Positions 33,907-43,005 of a stretch of 64,000 bases of DNA are shown here, piece after piece. Source of the stretch: Salinigranum marinum. Its GTDB lineage: Archaea > Halobacteriota > Halobacteria > Halobacteriales > Haloferacaceae. Each line of letters opens with the position of its first letter. Position 1 is the stretch's first letter. The stretch spans positions 1,984,001 through 2,048,000 of the forward strand of contig NZ_CP100461.1 in NCBI RefSeq assembly GCF_024228675.1, written 5' to 3'. Both the position numbers and the translations under genes were made by a program. The notes under the pieces are model-generated. The model did not search any database, was not told the DNA's origin, and worked only from the letters and a program-made list of their open reading frames with translations.

Positions 33907-35445
33907 TCAGTCGTCCGCGAGCACGCGGTCGCTGTCGGTCGCGAGCAGTCGGTCGAGCGCGTCGACCATCGCTTCGACGCTCGCGCGGGTGATGTCGGCG
34001 TCCGACGCCGCGACGGTGACGGTGCGGTCGCCCCGGGACATCTCGACCTCGACGGTCACCATCGCGTCCGTCCCGCCGGTGATGGCGTCGACGTGGTACG
34101 ACTCGAGTTCGGCGTCGGCCCGGGCCGTGAGCGCGGCGCGCACGGCTTCGACCGCGGCGTCGACCGGGCCGGAGCCGGTGCCGGACGCGACCCGTTCTTC
34201 GCCGTCGACGAGCAGCCGGACGCTCGCGGTCGGCGTCCGTCCCCCGGACGCCGCCGTGAGGTCGACCAGTTCGACCCGGCGGTCGCGCTCGCGGCCCTGG
34301 ACGTCCTCGGCGATGGTCAGGAGGTCGGCGTCGGTGACGCGCTTGCCGCGGTCGCCGAGCTCCTTCACGCGCTGGACGACCTTCTTGAGTTCTTCGCGGG
34401 AGACGTCGACGCCGTGTTCGTCGAGGGCGGCGCGGACGCCGGCGCGCCCCGCGTGCTTGCCGAGCACGAGCCGCCGTTCCCTCCCGACAGTCTCGGGCGC
34501 GTAGGGCTCGTACATCGCGTCGTCCTTCAGGGTGCCGTCGGTGTGGATGCCGCTCTCGTGGGTGAACGCGTTCTGCCCGACGACGGCCTTGTTCGGTGGG
34601 AGTTCGACGCCCGTCTTCCGAGAGACGACCCCCGCGAGGTCGTACAGTTCGTCCAGCTTCACCGTATCGACGCCGTAGACGTGGTGCAGGGCGATCGCGA
34701 CCTCCTCGAGGGCGACGTTGCCCGCGCGCTCGCCGATGCCGTTGACGGTGCAGTGGACGAGGTCCGCACCCGCCTTCAGCGAGGCGTAGACGTTCGTCAT
34801 TCCCAGCCCGAGGTCGTCGTGGGTGTGGGTGCTCGTCGGGCCCAGCTCCGAGAGCCGAGAGACCGCCTCGTAGGCGCGTTCGGGGCCCGCGTGCCCGACC
34901 GTGTCCGCGAAGCAGATGCGGTCCGCGCCCGCGTCGAGGGCGCTCCCGAGCAGTTCCTCGAGGTAGTCGAGGTCCGCACGCGAGCCGTCCTCGCCGATGA
35001 CCTCGACCCAGAGGCCGTGGTCCTTCGCGTACGCGACCAGTTCCTCCGTCGAGGCGACGTTGTCCTCGTACGTGGTGCCAACCTTGTCCTCGATGTGGCG
35101 GTCGCTCGCGGGGACGACGAGATTGATCCCGTCGACGTCGCAGTCGAGCGCCAGGTCGATGTCCGTCTGGATCCCGCGACAGAAGGAGGTCACCGTCGCG
35201 TCGAGGCCGAGCGACGTGACTCGACTGATGGTCTCGCGCTCGCCGGTGCCGGTGCAGGCGCTGCCGGCTTCGACGTACTGGACCTGTGCGCGGTCGAGCG
35301 CGCGGGCGATGTCGGCCTTCTCCGCGGGCGTCAAGGAGATTCCGGGTGCCTGTTCGCCGTCGCGCAGGGTGGTGTCGAGTAGCTGTACCGTCGTGTCGGA
35401 GACGAGGGAGCCGTCGCTACCCTCGAAGAGGTTGATGTCTGTCAA
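33907..35445 (-). CDS. 2-isopropylmalate synthase / (R)-citramalate synthase family protein
   Basis: Condenses acetyl-CoA with a 2-oxo acid (2-oxoisovalerate for leucine, or pyruvate for the citramalate route to isoleucine). The 512 residues include the catalytic HMGL-like barrel with LLDTTLRDGEQAPG (residues 22-35), THTHDDLGLG, NGIGERAGN and AFTHESGIHTDG, and a C-terminal LeuA-type regulatory domain (about 400-512). The absence of neighbouring ilv or leu genes, and recalled gene order in other haloarchaea, tilts toward citramalate synthase; substrate cannot be read directly. The start is awkward: TTG 35445 is the best candidate and no ATG or GTG is in frame back to the TATA box. Confidence 0.93.
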   Translation of the reverse strand: MTDINLFEGSDGSLVSDTTVQLLDTTLRDGEQAPGISLTPAEKADIARALDRAQVQYVEAGSACTGTGERETISRVTSLGLDATVTSFCRGIQTDIDLALDCDVDGINLVVPASDRHIEDKVGTTYEDNVASTEELVAYAKDHGLWVEVIGEDGSRADLDYLEELLGSALDAGADRICFADTVGHAGPERAYEAVSRLSELGPTSTHTHDDLGLGMTNVYASLKAGADLVHCTVNGIGERAGNVALEEVAIALHHVYGVDTVKLDELYDLAGVVSRKTGVELPPNKAVVGQNAFTHESGIHTDGTLKDDAMYEPYAPETVGRERRLVLGKHAGRAGVRAALDEHGVDVSREELKKVVQRVKELGDRGKRVTDADLLTIAEDVQGRERDRRVELVDLTAASGGRTPTASVRLLVDGEERVASGTGSGPVDAAVEAVRAALTARADAELESYHVDAITGGTDAMVTVEVEMSRGDRTVTVAASDADITRASVEAMVDALDRLLATDSDRVLADD

Positions 35446-35461
35446 AATGGGGTCCTGTCGG

Positions 35462-35539
35462 TCAGTCTCGTCGGCGAATTTCGCGGCCAGCCGCCTCGCG
35501 GCGACTTCCTCTATCCTCCGTCGGGGGGTGTTCCGACAT
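35462..35539 (-). other. Possible 25-codon upstream reading frame before the IPMS/citramalate synthase gene
   Basis: An ATG at 35539 opens a 25-codon frame (MSEHPPTEDRGSRREAAG..., seven arginines) ending at TGA 35464-35462, 16 bases before the TTG start of the enzyme and in a different frame. A TATA box at 35564-35573 is centred about 28 bases upstream, so a leaderless mRNA would begin at this ATG. It may be a regulatory leader peptide, or the true N-terminus separated by a frameshift. Confidence 0.4.
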
Positions 35540-35563
35540 TGTACCCGGACGATGCGTCCCCCT

Positions 35564-35573
35564 CCATATAAAT
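35564..35573 (-). promoter_or_regulatory. TATA box of the IPMS/citramalate synthase unit
   Basis: Minus-strand ATTTATATGG lies in an otherwise GC-rich gap. It is about 120 bases before the enzyme's TTG start but only about 28 before the ATG of the upstream frame. Confidence 0.6.
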
Positions 35574-35613
35574 CGGCCGGTTCCGGCGGTCGTGAGACGG
35601 CTCGATGGCCGAC

Positions 35614-35964
35614 TCACGGCCCGACGAGCCGGACCCGGTCGCCGACGCTGACCCCGTCGGCCGCGCCCGCGGGGAGTTCGAGCACGCAGTCCCCCCGGCC
35701 CCAGCCGAGTCCCGTCCACGCCCGCAGACGCTTCGTCTTCGTCACCTCGTCGTCGCGGAGCCAGACGGCGTCGATCGAGAACGGAACGAACAGCATGTGG
35801 AGGCTCCGAACGCCCACGCCGTCGAACGGGAAGACGAGCCCGTACTCCTCGGGGATCGACCGGCGGAACATCAGTCCGCGCGCCTGTGCCACCGTCGACT
35901 CCGCCAGGTCGACCTCCGAGGCGAGCGTGGCCGTGTCGCCGTCCTGTTCGTGTACGAGTCGCAC
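35614..35964 (-). CDS. DUF192 family protein
   Basis: A 116-residue protein when started at GTG 35964 (VRLVHEQDGDTATLASEVDLA). DUF192 hallmarks are AQARGLMFRRSIPEEYGLVFPF (residues about 28-49), SLHMLFVPFSIDAVWL and CVLELPAGAADGVSVGDRVRL near the C-terminus. The small beta-barrel fold has no established function. Sequence upstream of the GTG is not conserved and overlaps the promoter side of the divergent zinc protein gene. Confidence 0.87.
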   Translation of the reverse strand: MRLVHEQDGDTATLASEVDLAESTVAQARGLMFRRSIPEEYGLVFPFDGVGVRSLHMLFVPFSIDAVWLRDDEVTKTKRLRAWTGLGWGRGDCVLELPAGAADGVSVGDRVRLVGP

Positions 35965-36090
35965 ACCCCGGGCCTCGACGCGCGGGGAGAAAAGCCCTCG
36001 CGTCCGGACCGTCACCCCCTGTGATCGCTTCCCACGCCGCTGGAACCCGGCCGACGGTTTTTGTGGTGAGCGAGCGAACACGATCCTGTG

Positions 36091-36237
36091 ATGGCCCACG
36101 ACCCGTACTCCCCACCGAAAACCCGCACGTTCGAGTGCCTCGACTGCGGCCGTCGCGTCGACGCCGAGCACCAACCGGTGACGTGCGCCGACTGCGGCGG
36201 CGACCTGCGGGATATCAGCGTCCCGAGCGAGCAGTGA
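36091..36237 (+). CDS. Rubrerythrin-like zinc/iron-ribbon microprotein, 48 aa
   Basis: From ATG 36091 to TGA 36237. Begins MAHDPYSPPKTRTFECLDCGRR and continues PVTCADCGGDLRDISVPSEQ. The two CxxC pairs form the ribbon annotated in haloarchaea as rubrerythrin-like domain. Size and layout match those small proteins, which lack the ferritin bundle. The function is unknown. Confidence 0.75.
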   Translation: MAHDPYSPPKTRTFECLDCGRRVDAEHQPVTCADCGGDLRDISVPSEQ

Positions 36238-36316
36238 CCGGCCGAACGGTCTCCCCCGGCCGAGTTCCGACCCGCCAGCCCCACAGTTTCAACTACGCTC
36301 CCGGCCTCCACCGAGT

Positions 36317-36850
36317 ATGGAGCGCACGCCCGAGGGAACGTCCGTCGGCGTCGACGACCCCTACGAGTTCGCTAGCCCGTGCGACCACCTGACGGGCGAC
36401 GGTCGGTGCCGCTTCGCCCTCGACCACGCGGGTCACGATCCCGCGTTCGCCGACGAGCGCCGCGCGGCCGACTACGCCTGCGTCGCGGCCGACGGGGAGA
36501 CGCAGTGGCGCGACTGCCCCCACTACCGCTCGACCGCGTCCGACCGGGCCTGCCGTCGCTGTGGCCTCGAAGAGGTGCGGATGGCCCACGAACCCGCCCG
36601 CCCCCTCGTCGAGGAACACCACCTGTCGTACCACGACCGGGGGACGAGCCACGAGATCACCGTGACGCTCTGTCGGTGGTGTCACGCCAAGGTGCACAAC
36701 TCCTTCGCCCGGATCGACGACGATGCGGCCCCGGTTCCGGAGGCGGTCGCCGCGCGCGAGGACCGACGGAGCAAGGAACAGGCGGAGTTCGGCTTCTCCT
36801 CGGCCCGCGAGCGGTACGACGCCTCGTCGCGTTCGGCCGACGAAACGTAG
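36317..36850 (+). CDS. HNH-like zinc protein (haloarchaeal DUF7097-type), 177 aa
   Basis: An N-terminal cysteine-containing region (CDHLTGDGRCRF, then CVAADGETQWRDCPHY) is followed by an HNH-type core: CRRCGLEEVRM, LVEEHHLSYHDRG and VTLCRWCHAKVHNSF. The paired CxxC and His residues fit a zinc-stabilised HNH nuclease fold with the catalytic histidine in EEHHLSY. No restriction or phage genes lie nearby, so it is likely a chromosomal protein of unknown role. The C-terminal 40 residues are acidic and disordered. Confidence 0.83.
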   Translation: MERTPEGTSVGVDDPYEFASPCDHLTGDGRCRFALDHAGHDPAFADERRAADYACVAADGETQWRDCPHYRSTASDRACRRCGLEEVRMAHEPARPLVEEHHLSYHDRGTSHEITVTLCRWCHAKVHNSFARIDDDAAPVPEAVAAREDRRSKEQAEFGFSSARERYDASSRSADET

Positions 36851-36950
36851 TCAGTTTGATATATGGTCGCACGTCAGTCTGCCTGCGGTCCGGGAGAGTA
36901 GCATCACTTTTCACAACATTTAATACCGGCCATAAGTATGGATATGAAGA

Positions 36951-38786
36951 ATGGCGGACCCCCACGCCCGGTCGACCATCCGGATCCTCCACGTCGACGA
37001 CGATCCGGATTTCGTGGCGCTGACGGCCGAGTTCCTGACCCACGAGGACGACCGGTTCGAGGTCCTCACGGAGACCAGCGCGACCGCGGTGCTGGACCGT
37101 CTGCGCGACGAGGGCGAGGAGATCGACTGCGTCGTCAGCGACTACCAGATGCCGGGAATGGACGGGCTCGAACTCCTCCGGGCGATCCGGACTCAACTCC
37201 CCGACCAGTGGTTACCGTTTCTCCTCCTGACCGGCAGGGGATCGGAGGAGATCGCCGCCGACGCGCTCAACGCCGGCGCGTCAAGCTACGTCCGAAAAGG
37301 CGGTCCCGACACCTACGAGTACGTCGCCACGCGCATTCACGAAGACCTCCAGCGCGCCCGCGCCGAGCAGAACAGCGCCCGCTTTTTCACCCTCGCCGAC
37401 GCGCTCGACGACCCCGTGTACGTCCTCGACAACGAGGGACAGTTCACCTACGTCAACGACGCGCTCACCGCGCTCGTCGGCTACGGCCGCGGCGAACTGC
37501 TCGGGAGCGACCCGTCGGTCATCAAGGACGAGAAGGCGCGGGCCGCCGGCGAACGGCACCTCGCCCGCATCCTGTCCGACGACGGTCCCGACAGCGTCAC
37601 GTTCGAGGTGGAGATCCAGCCGAAGTCCGGCGATCCGATCCCCTGTGAGGACCACATGGGCGTGCTCCCGTACGAGGGCACGGATTTCCAGGGCTCGGTC
37701 GGCGTCCTGCGGGACATCTCCGAACGGAAGGCGCGCGAGCGCGCGCTCACGGAGGCCAAGGAGCACTACCGCGTCCTCGTCGAACAGAACCTCATCGGCC
37801 TCTACATCACCCGTGGGACCGAACTCGTCTACCACAACGAACGCTTCGCGGAGCTGTTCGGCTACCCCGCCGAGTCGAACGTGCTCGCGGGCGAGTCGTT
37901 CCTGCCGCTGGTCGAGGCGGCCGACCGCGAGCGACTCGAAGAGAACCTCACTGGCGTCGAGGCCGACCACGGCGAGTCGCTCCGCGAACCGTACATCGGG
38001 GTCCGCCACGGCGGGGAGACGGTCAACGTCGAACTCCTCGCCCGGGGGATCGACCTCGACGACGAACCTGCGGTGATCGGCACCGTCGTCGACGTGAACG
38101 ACGACGACGAACGGCTCTGGCAACTTCGCCGGGAGCGCGACCGCCTCGAGGAGTCCACCAGCATCGTTAGCCACGACCTCCGGGGCCCGCTGAGTGTCGC
38201 CCGGGGACATGTCGAACTGGCCCGCACCGGCGACGACGCCGCGAGTGGCGACGCGCTGTCGACGGTCGCGGACGCGCTCGACAGAATGGACGAGTTGCTG
38301 GCCGAACTGCTGACGCTCGCCAAACAGGGCGAGGTCGTCAGCGACCGCGAGGCGGTCGACCTTCCGGGCGTCGCAGAGTCGACGTGGCGGAACGTCGCCA
38401 CGGCCGGGACGACGCTCGAGGTGACCGCGGACGGGGAGATAGACGCGGACCCCGGCAGGATCAAGGCCGTCTTCGAGAACCTCTACAGGAACAGTATCGA
38501 CCACACCGACGGCGACGTGACCGTCACCGTCGGCGACCTCGACGCGGACGGCGGAGCCCGTGGGTTCTACGTGGCGGACGACGGCCCCGGGATCCCCGCC
38601 GACGAGCGCACGGCCGTCTTCGAGTCCGGCTACACCACGGCCGACGACGGGACGGGGTTCGGCCTGGCCATCGTCGCGGAGATAGTCGAGGCGCACGGCT
38701 GGCGGATCAAGGTGTGTGAGGGTCGCGACGGCGGAGCGCGGTTCGAGATCCGGGACCGCGAGTACCCAATTCGACCCCGCTCGTGA
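36951..38786 (+). CDS. Receiver-PAS-PAS hybrid sensor histidine kinase
   Basis: A 611-residue cytoplasmic signalling protein without membrane segments. An N-terminal receiver domain (residues 10-130) has phospho-acceptor Asp64 in VVSDYQMPGMDG and Lys in YVRKGG. Two PAS domains follow at about 140-265 and 270-390. The histidine kinase core has His408 in SIVSHDLRGPLS, an N box NLYRNSIDHT, and G boxes VADDGPGIP and GTGFGLAIV. The receiver-first layout is common in haloarchaea. A TATA box (ATTTAATACC, about 36918-36927) 28 bases before the ATG indicates leaderless expression. The partner response regulator is not adjacent. Confidence 0.93.
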   Translation: MADPHARSTIRILHVDDDPDFVALTAEFLTHEDDRFEVLTETSATAVLDRLRDEGEEIDCVVSDYQMPGMDGLELLRAIRTQLPDQWLPFLLLTGRGSEEIAADALNAGASSYVRKGGPDTYEYVATRIHEDLQRARAEQNSARFFTLADALDDPVYVLDNEGQFTYVNDALTALVGYGRGELLGSDPSVIKDEKARAAGERHLARILSDDGPDSVTFEVEIQPKSGDPIPCEDHMGVLPYEGTDFQGSVGVLRDISERKARERALTEAKEHYRVLVEQNLIGLYITRGTELVYHNERFAELFGYPAESNVLAGESFLPLVEAADRERLEENLTGVEADHGESLREPYIGVRHGGETVNVELLARGIDLDDEPAVIGTVVDVNDDDERLWQLRRERDRLEESTSIVSHDLRGPLSVARGHVELARTGDDAASGDALSTVADALDRMDELLAELLTLAKQGEVVSDREAVDLPGVAESTWRNVATAGTTLEVTADGEIDADPGRIKAVFENLYRNSIDHTDGDVTVTVGDLDADGGARGFYVADDGPGIPADERTAVFESGYTTADDGTGFGLAIVAEIVEAHGWRIKVCEGRDGGARFEIRDREYPIRPRS

Positions 38787-38935
38787 TGACTGCCGCGGGT
38801 CGCCACGTCCGCAGACCCGGTGGAGCCGGGCCGTGCCGGACCGTGTGACCGGGTGGGAGCGACCGGCGGCTGGCGAGCGGCAGAGAGCCGTGCGTTCCGA
38901 TTCGCTTTTAGGAACGTCCCGACTATCCTCTCGCA

Positions 38936-39505
38936 ATGACTCGTATCGTCGTCATCGACAACCACGGGCAGTTCACCCACCTGGAGCAGCGCGCGCTCCG
39001 CGACCTCGGGGTGGACGCCGATCTCGTCGACAACGACACCCCACCCGAGGAGGTCGCCGCGGACGCCGACGGCGTCGTCCTCTCCGGTGGCCCCTCGATC
39101 GACCGAATCGGCCGCTCGCGCGACTACCTCGACCCCGACCTCGACCTCGACGTCCCGGTGTTCGGGATCTGTCTCGGCATGCAGCTCATCGCGGACGAAC
39201 TCGGCGGCTCCATCGGGAGTGGCGACTACGGCGGCTACGCCGACGTCGACGTCGACATCGTCGACGACACCGACCCTCTCGTCGGCTCGCTCGCGCCCAC
39301 GACCCGGGTCTGGGCGAGCCACGCCGACGAGGTGAAGGAACTCCCGCCGGGCTTTACGCTCACGGCGAAGAGCGACGTCTGTGCCGTCGAGGCGATGAGC
39401 GACGCCGACCGCGACCTCTACGGCGTCCAGTGGCACCCCGAAGTGGCCCACACCGAGCGCGGCGAGGAAGTGTTCGAGAACTTCGTCGCCCGGTGTCGCC
39501 GCTGA
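38936..39505 (+). CDS. guaAA: GMP synthase glutamine amidotransferase subunit (GuaAa)
   Basis: Supplies ammonia from glutamine to the separate GuaAb ATP-pyrophosphatase subunit, converting XMP to GMP. In archaea the two halves are separate proteins, and the 189 residues fit the class I amidotransferase half. The catalytic triad is complete: Cys79 in FGICLGMQL, His167 and Glu169 in GVQWHPEV. An SGGPSIDR oxyanion region is at 50-57. TATA-like CTTTTAGG lies about 27 bases before ATG 38936. The GuaAb gene is not in this window. Confidence 0.95.
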   Translation: MTRIVVIDNHGQFTHLEQRALRDLGVDADLVDNDTPPEEVAADADGVVLSGGPSIDRIGRSRDYLDPDLDLDVPVFGICLGMQLIADELGGSIGSGDYGGYADVDVDIVDDTDPLVGSLAPTTRVWASHADEVKELPPGFTLTAKSDVCAVEAMSDADRDLYGVQWHPEVAHTERGEEVFENFVARCRR

Positions 39506-39625
39506 GGGTGGCGTTCGGCACGCGGAGCGGTCACGGACACGGGGAACCTCGGACGTGAGCGCGTCCGCCAGCCGTCTGACGACGAACGAGGGGGTTTTAC
39601 CCTCACCGGGGGATAGGGAGGCACG

Positions 39626-41527
39626 ATGACGGCGACACAGAGCGACCTCGCCGGGCTGTCGCGGTTCATCTTCCGCGCGCCGAACTGGTACACCAGTCTC
39701 GGCTTCGCCCTGCTCCTCGCCGCCATGGCCGGGATCGCGGCGTTCGACTCCGGAACCGCGACCGAGTCGTGGCGACGGGTGTTCATCCTCGGTCAGGACG
39801 CGTGGGAGGGCATCTTCTACATCGGCATCCCAACCGTGATCGCGTCCGTGGGAACCGCCGGCGTCGACCGTTTCCTCGGCGGGAAGCTCACGCCGAACCG
39901 CTCGTCGCTCCTGGCGCTGGTCTGTGAGGTCATCGTCGTGGTCGCCCTGACCGTCGCGGCGGTCATCAGCGTCCTCACGCCGCTCGGGCAGACGTTCGTC
40001 TTCGACGTGCTCGTCGTCGCGCTCTCGTCGATCTTCGCCTTCCGGCTGCTCGTGGTGATGGCCGTCTCGCGATCGTCGCTCCCCGTCGCGGCGGTCCCCG
40101 CGAGCATCCAGACCGTCGCTTCCGCCGTCCTGTTGTTCGTCTACAGCGGCACCGTTCGCTTTCTCGAGGTCGGTGGACCGCTCCTGCAGGCGTACATGAT
40201 GCCGTACCTCGCCCGCGCGGACCGCGCGCCGCCGGAGCTGCTCGTCGTCGGCCCGAACCACTTCACCCTCCTCGCGATCACCTCGCTCATCTACGCCACC
40301 GCCGTCTACGTCTTCGTCCGCGTCATCGACCGGCCGTGGGAGCGCTCGCTCGGCGTCTCGATGCTTGACTTCCTTCGCGGCTTCATCGGCCACATCGCCG
40401 AGGGCTCCCGCGAGCTGGAGGACTTCTTCGAACAGCTGGGCCAGGAAGCGATCGTCCCCGTCACCGTCCTCTCGTTCAAGCGGTTCGACGGCACCGAGAA
40501 GGCGCGCTGGATCCTCCCGATGATCCACCCGGGACCGATGGGCGAGATCGGCGGCGGCAACTTCCCCGAACGCGTCGCCTCTCGGACGGAGGGGCTCGCG
40601 TTCCCGCCGCACGCGACCGCCGGCCACGACTTCAACCTCGTCACCGAGCGCGAGGTAGACACCATCCTCGACGCCGCCGACCGCGCCTACCGGAAGATCA
40701 CCTACAGCCGCGAGGCGACCCCGAGCGTGCGCGTCCAGTCGGGGGAGGCGAAGCTGCTCGCACAGGGGTTCGACGACGACGCGCTCCTCGTCTCGACGTA
40801 CGCCCCCGGCTTCGCCGACGACGTCGAGTACGCCGTCGGGCTCTCCGCCGCGGCCGAAGCGCGGACCGCGGGCCTCGACGACGTCCTGCTCGTCGACGCG
40901 CACAACTCCAACAACGGACTGGACGGGGCCGACCTCGGTCACGTCACCCCCGGCTCGAAACGCTCGTTCGACATGATCGCCGCGGCGGGCGACGCGGGGA
41001 CCCACCTCGTCACTGCGCCGCGCGGCGAACTGGAACTCGGGACCGCGTGGGACGCGACGCCGTGGACGCCTCGGGATGGGATCGGCCCGCTCGGGGTCCG
41101 CGTCACGGTCACGGCCGTCAGCGACCAGACGACCGCCTACGTCCTCGTCGACGGCAACAACATGGAGCCAGGACTTCGCGACCGCGTCGTCGAACGCCTG
41201 GACAGGGTCGTCGACGTGAGCGAGGTGATGACGACCGACACCCACATCGTCAACACCGTCGAGGCGGACAACCAGGTCGGCGCGGCCATCGACCACGACG
41301 AGTTCGTCGCGCTCGTCGCCGACCTCGTCGACGCGGCGCTCGTGGACCGCGAACCCGTCTCCGCGGGGATGGCGATGGAGCGCGCCGAGGTGACGGTGTT
41401 CGGGAACGACCGGACGGAGACGCTCGCCAGCCACGCGAACGCCGTCGTCTCGATGGGCGGTGCGCTCGCCGCGGCGGTCATCCTCGCGGCGATGGCCGTC
41501 AGCGTCCTCATCTTCTTCCTCGCCTGA
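39626..41527 (+). CDS. DUF2070 family membrane protein
   Basis: A 633-residue archaeal-specific membrane protein. About six transmembrane helices lie in the first 240 residues, and one or two at the extreme C-terminus (ALAAAVILAAMAVSVLIFF). Between them is a large soluble domain with MIHPGPMGEIGGGNFPERV, LLVDAHNSNNGL and TTDTHIVNTVEADNQVG, conserved His/Asp-containing motifs that could bind metal. The biochemical role of DUF2070 is not established. It follows guaAa in the same direction with a 120-base gap. Confidence 0.92.
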   Translation: MTATQSDLAGLSRFIFRAPNWYTSLGFALLLAAMAGIAAFDSGTATESWRRVFILGQDAWEGIFYIGIPTVIASVGTAGVDRFLGGKLTPNRSSLLALVCEVIVVVALTVAAVISVLTPLGQTFVFDVLVVALSSIFAFRLLVVMAVSRSSLPVAAVPASIQTVASAVLLFVYSGTVRFLEVGGPLLQAYMMPYLARADRAPPELLVVGPNHFTLLAITSLIYATAVYVFVRVIDRPWERSLGVSMLDFLRGFIGHIAEGSRELEDFFEQLGQEAIVPVTVLSFKRFDGTEKARWILPMIHPGPMGEIGGGNFPERVASRTEGLAFPPHATAGHDFNLVTEREVDTILDAADRAYRKITYSREATPSVRVQSGEAKLLAQGFDDDALLVSTYAPGFADDVEYAVGLSAAAEARTAGLDDVLLVDAHNSNNGLDGADLGHVTPGSKRSFDMIAAAGDAGTHLVTAPRGELELGTAWDATPWTPRDGIGPLGVRVTVTAVSDQTTAYVLVDGNNMEPGLRDRVVERLDRVVDVSEVMTTDTHIVNTVEADNQVGAAIDHDEFVALVADLVDAALVDREPVSAGMAMERAEVTVFGNDRTETLASHANAVVSMGGALAAAVILAAMAVSVLIFFLA

Positions 41528-41688
41528 GCCGCCGCTCCGTCGGTGAAAGCCGCGCGCCCTCCCCCATCCCGCTTGACGGTCGCCGTTCGTCCCGCGGTCG
41601 GGAACTCACAGGGGCTGTGGCGACTGTGTACCGGTGCCTCGTCACCCCGGTCCAGCGGGACACCGGTGATGACTCACAACAGTCCCGA

Positions 41689-41892
41689 TCAGTCCGTCAG
41701 TCTGAGCGTCCGGGTCTCGATCGCGCCGCAACTCGGACAGACGTGACGGTAGCTGACCCGGTCGCCGGTCGTCCGGGCCTGCCACGCACCGACCGTGTCC
41801 TCGAAGCCGCACTCGCGACAGCGAAGGTCCCGATCGTACTGCGCTTTCAGCCGATCCAACGGCGTCGTCCCCCAGTCGCGCCGTAGAGACAT
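41689..41892 (-). CDS. Zinc-finger microprotein of the HVO_0649 type, 67 aa
   Basis: Starts MSLRRDWGTTPLDRLKAQYDR. Cysteine pairs CRECG and CPSCG frame WQARTTGDRVSYRHV, the conserved ribbon of this haloarchaeal family, and it ends TRTLRLTD. The protein consists of nearly nothing but the zinc ribbon. It lies downstream of the DUF3194 gene in the same direction, in the place remembered for this gene in other haloarchaea. Confidence 0.82.
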   Translation of the reverse strand: MSLRRDWGTTPLDRLKAQYDRDLRCRECGFEDTVGAWQARTTGDRVSYRHVCPSCGAIETRTLRLTD

Positions 41893-41963
41893 GTGTTACC
41901 ATACATCACGGACAGTCATATCTCCTGTGGTGGGCGCTCGGGAACGTCGAAAAGAGCGGGTGG

Positions 41964-42221
41964 TTACTGGTCCGACCCGGCCGCGTCCTCGGCGGCGAAG
42001 AGGTCGTCGACGGCGTCCTGCGCCGCGCGCGCGGCCTCGTCGGCGACCCGCTGGGCCTTCTCGTCGTCGGGCGCGTTCAGGTAGATATCCACGTCGAGGA
42101 CGCCCTCCTCGAAGGTGACCGTGACGTCGACGTCACGCACCGCGCTCTGCTTGTACCGGTCGAAGATGAGGCCCTCGGCGGCCTCCGCGGCCGTCTGAAC
42201 GACCTCCTCGTCGGTCGGCAT
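41964..42221 (-). CDS. DUF3194 family protein
   Basis: An 85-residue archaeal protein of unknown role, starting MPTDEEVVQTAAEAAEGLIFDRYKQ. The family pattern is a helix, then DVDVTVTFEEGVLDVDIYLNAP, then a long helix RVADEAARAAQDAVDDLF. DUF3194 genes commonly follow the prefoldin beta gene in archaea, and here the start lies six bases after the pfdB stop, indicating one operon. Confidence 0.9.
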   Translation of the reverse strand: MPTDEEVVQTAAEAAEGLIFDRYKQSAVRDVDVTVTFEEGVLDVDIYLNAPDDEKAQRVADEAARAAQDAVDDLFAAEDAAGSDQ

Positions 42222-42227
42222 CCGCGA

Positions 42228-42617
42228 TCAGTCGCCGCCGGCGCCGCCGGGACCCATCGGGCCGCCACCGGCACCGCCCTGGAGCATCTGCTGGAGTTCC
42301 TGCTGGAGGCTCTCGAACTGCTCCTGGACGCGCTCTTCCTGTTTGGTCAGCTGTTCGACACGGATCTCCAGGGAGTCGACGCGGTCTTCGAGGTCGTCGT
42401 ACGCCTCGTCGTACTCCGTCTCGACGAGCAGTTCGCCGACCTCGCGGTACATGACGGTCTCCTCGTCCATCTCGTCGAGCGCCTCGAGGGCGGTCTTCGA
42501 GTCGTTGAGCGTCGACTCGGCGGACTGCTTCTGGGCGGCGACCTGCTGGGCGGTCTCCTGGAGGTCCTGCAGTTCTTCGAGTTTCTCCTGCGCTTCCGGC
42601 GGTAGGCTTCCCTGCAT
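42228..42617 (-). CDS. pfdB: Prefoldin subunit beta
   Basis: Part of the archaeal prefoldin hexamer (alpha2 beta4) that holds unfolded proteins for the thermosome. The 129 residues start [17 protein letters not shown]. Two long coiled-coil helices (about 8-45 and 75-112) flank the beta-hairpin [20 protein letters not shown] Gly-rich tail ([12 protein letters not shown]) is an unusual C-terminal extension. It belongs to the L37Ae-RpoP-Pcc1-Pfd-DUF3194 cluster. Confidence 0.95.
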   Translation of the reverse strand: MQGSLPPEAQEKLEELQDLQETAQQVAAQKQSAESTLNDSKTALEALDEMDEETVMYREVGELLVETEYDEAYDDLEDRVDSLEIRVEQLTKQEERVQEQFESLQQELQQMLQGGAGGGPMGPGGAGGD

Positions 42618-42729
42618 ACGCTGGGGGAAGGTATCCACCCTGAAAAAGCCCCGTATTCGCGCTCGTCGGCGTCCTCGCTCCCCGACTCGTTTCAGTCGTG
42701 CGGTTTCCCGCCGGCCGCGACGGTGTCTG

Positions 42730-42993
42730 TTATCCGGCCAGCGCGCACGTGTCTTCGGCGGTCTCGACCAACCGGATCCACGTATTCACGCCCGCGCGCA
42801 ACGCGACGAGGTCGTGGGCGAACACGTCCACCTGGAGGGCCCGCCCGTCGCGGTCGACGGTCGCAGTCGAGCGGTCGTCGTCGATCTCGCCGACCTCGAC
42901 GGCCACGGCGTCGGCGACGATCCGGGCGCGGCGCTCGTCGTCGTAGTCGAACGACAGAGAGACAGCGTGTGCGTACTCGAGAGTCGCGTGCAC
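42730..42993 (-). CDS. pcc1: KEOPS complex subunit Pcc1
   Basis: An 87-residue subunit of the KEOPS complex, which makes the t6A base of ANN-decoding tRNAs; Pcc1 dimers provide tRNA binding. It starts at GTG 42993 ([15 protein letters not shown]). [25 protein letters not shown] and [19 protein letters not shown] match the family. The start lies 12 bases after the rpoP stop, so the genes are co-transcribed. Confidence 0.9.
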   Translation of the reverse strand: MHATLEYAHAVSLSFDYDDERRARIVADAVAVEVGEIDDDRSTATVDRDGRALQVDVFAHDLVALRAGVNTWIRLVETAEDTCALAG

Positions 42994-43005
42994 CGCCCCG
43001 GCCGC

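Noticed and set aside
38630-41434. 934-codon frame antisense to guaAa and the DUF2070 gene
   Set aside because: It crosses two genuine genes and their intergenic gap, is rich in Asp/Arg/Val repeats and shows no domain.
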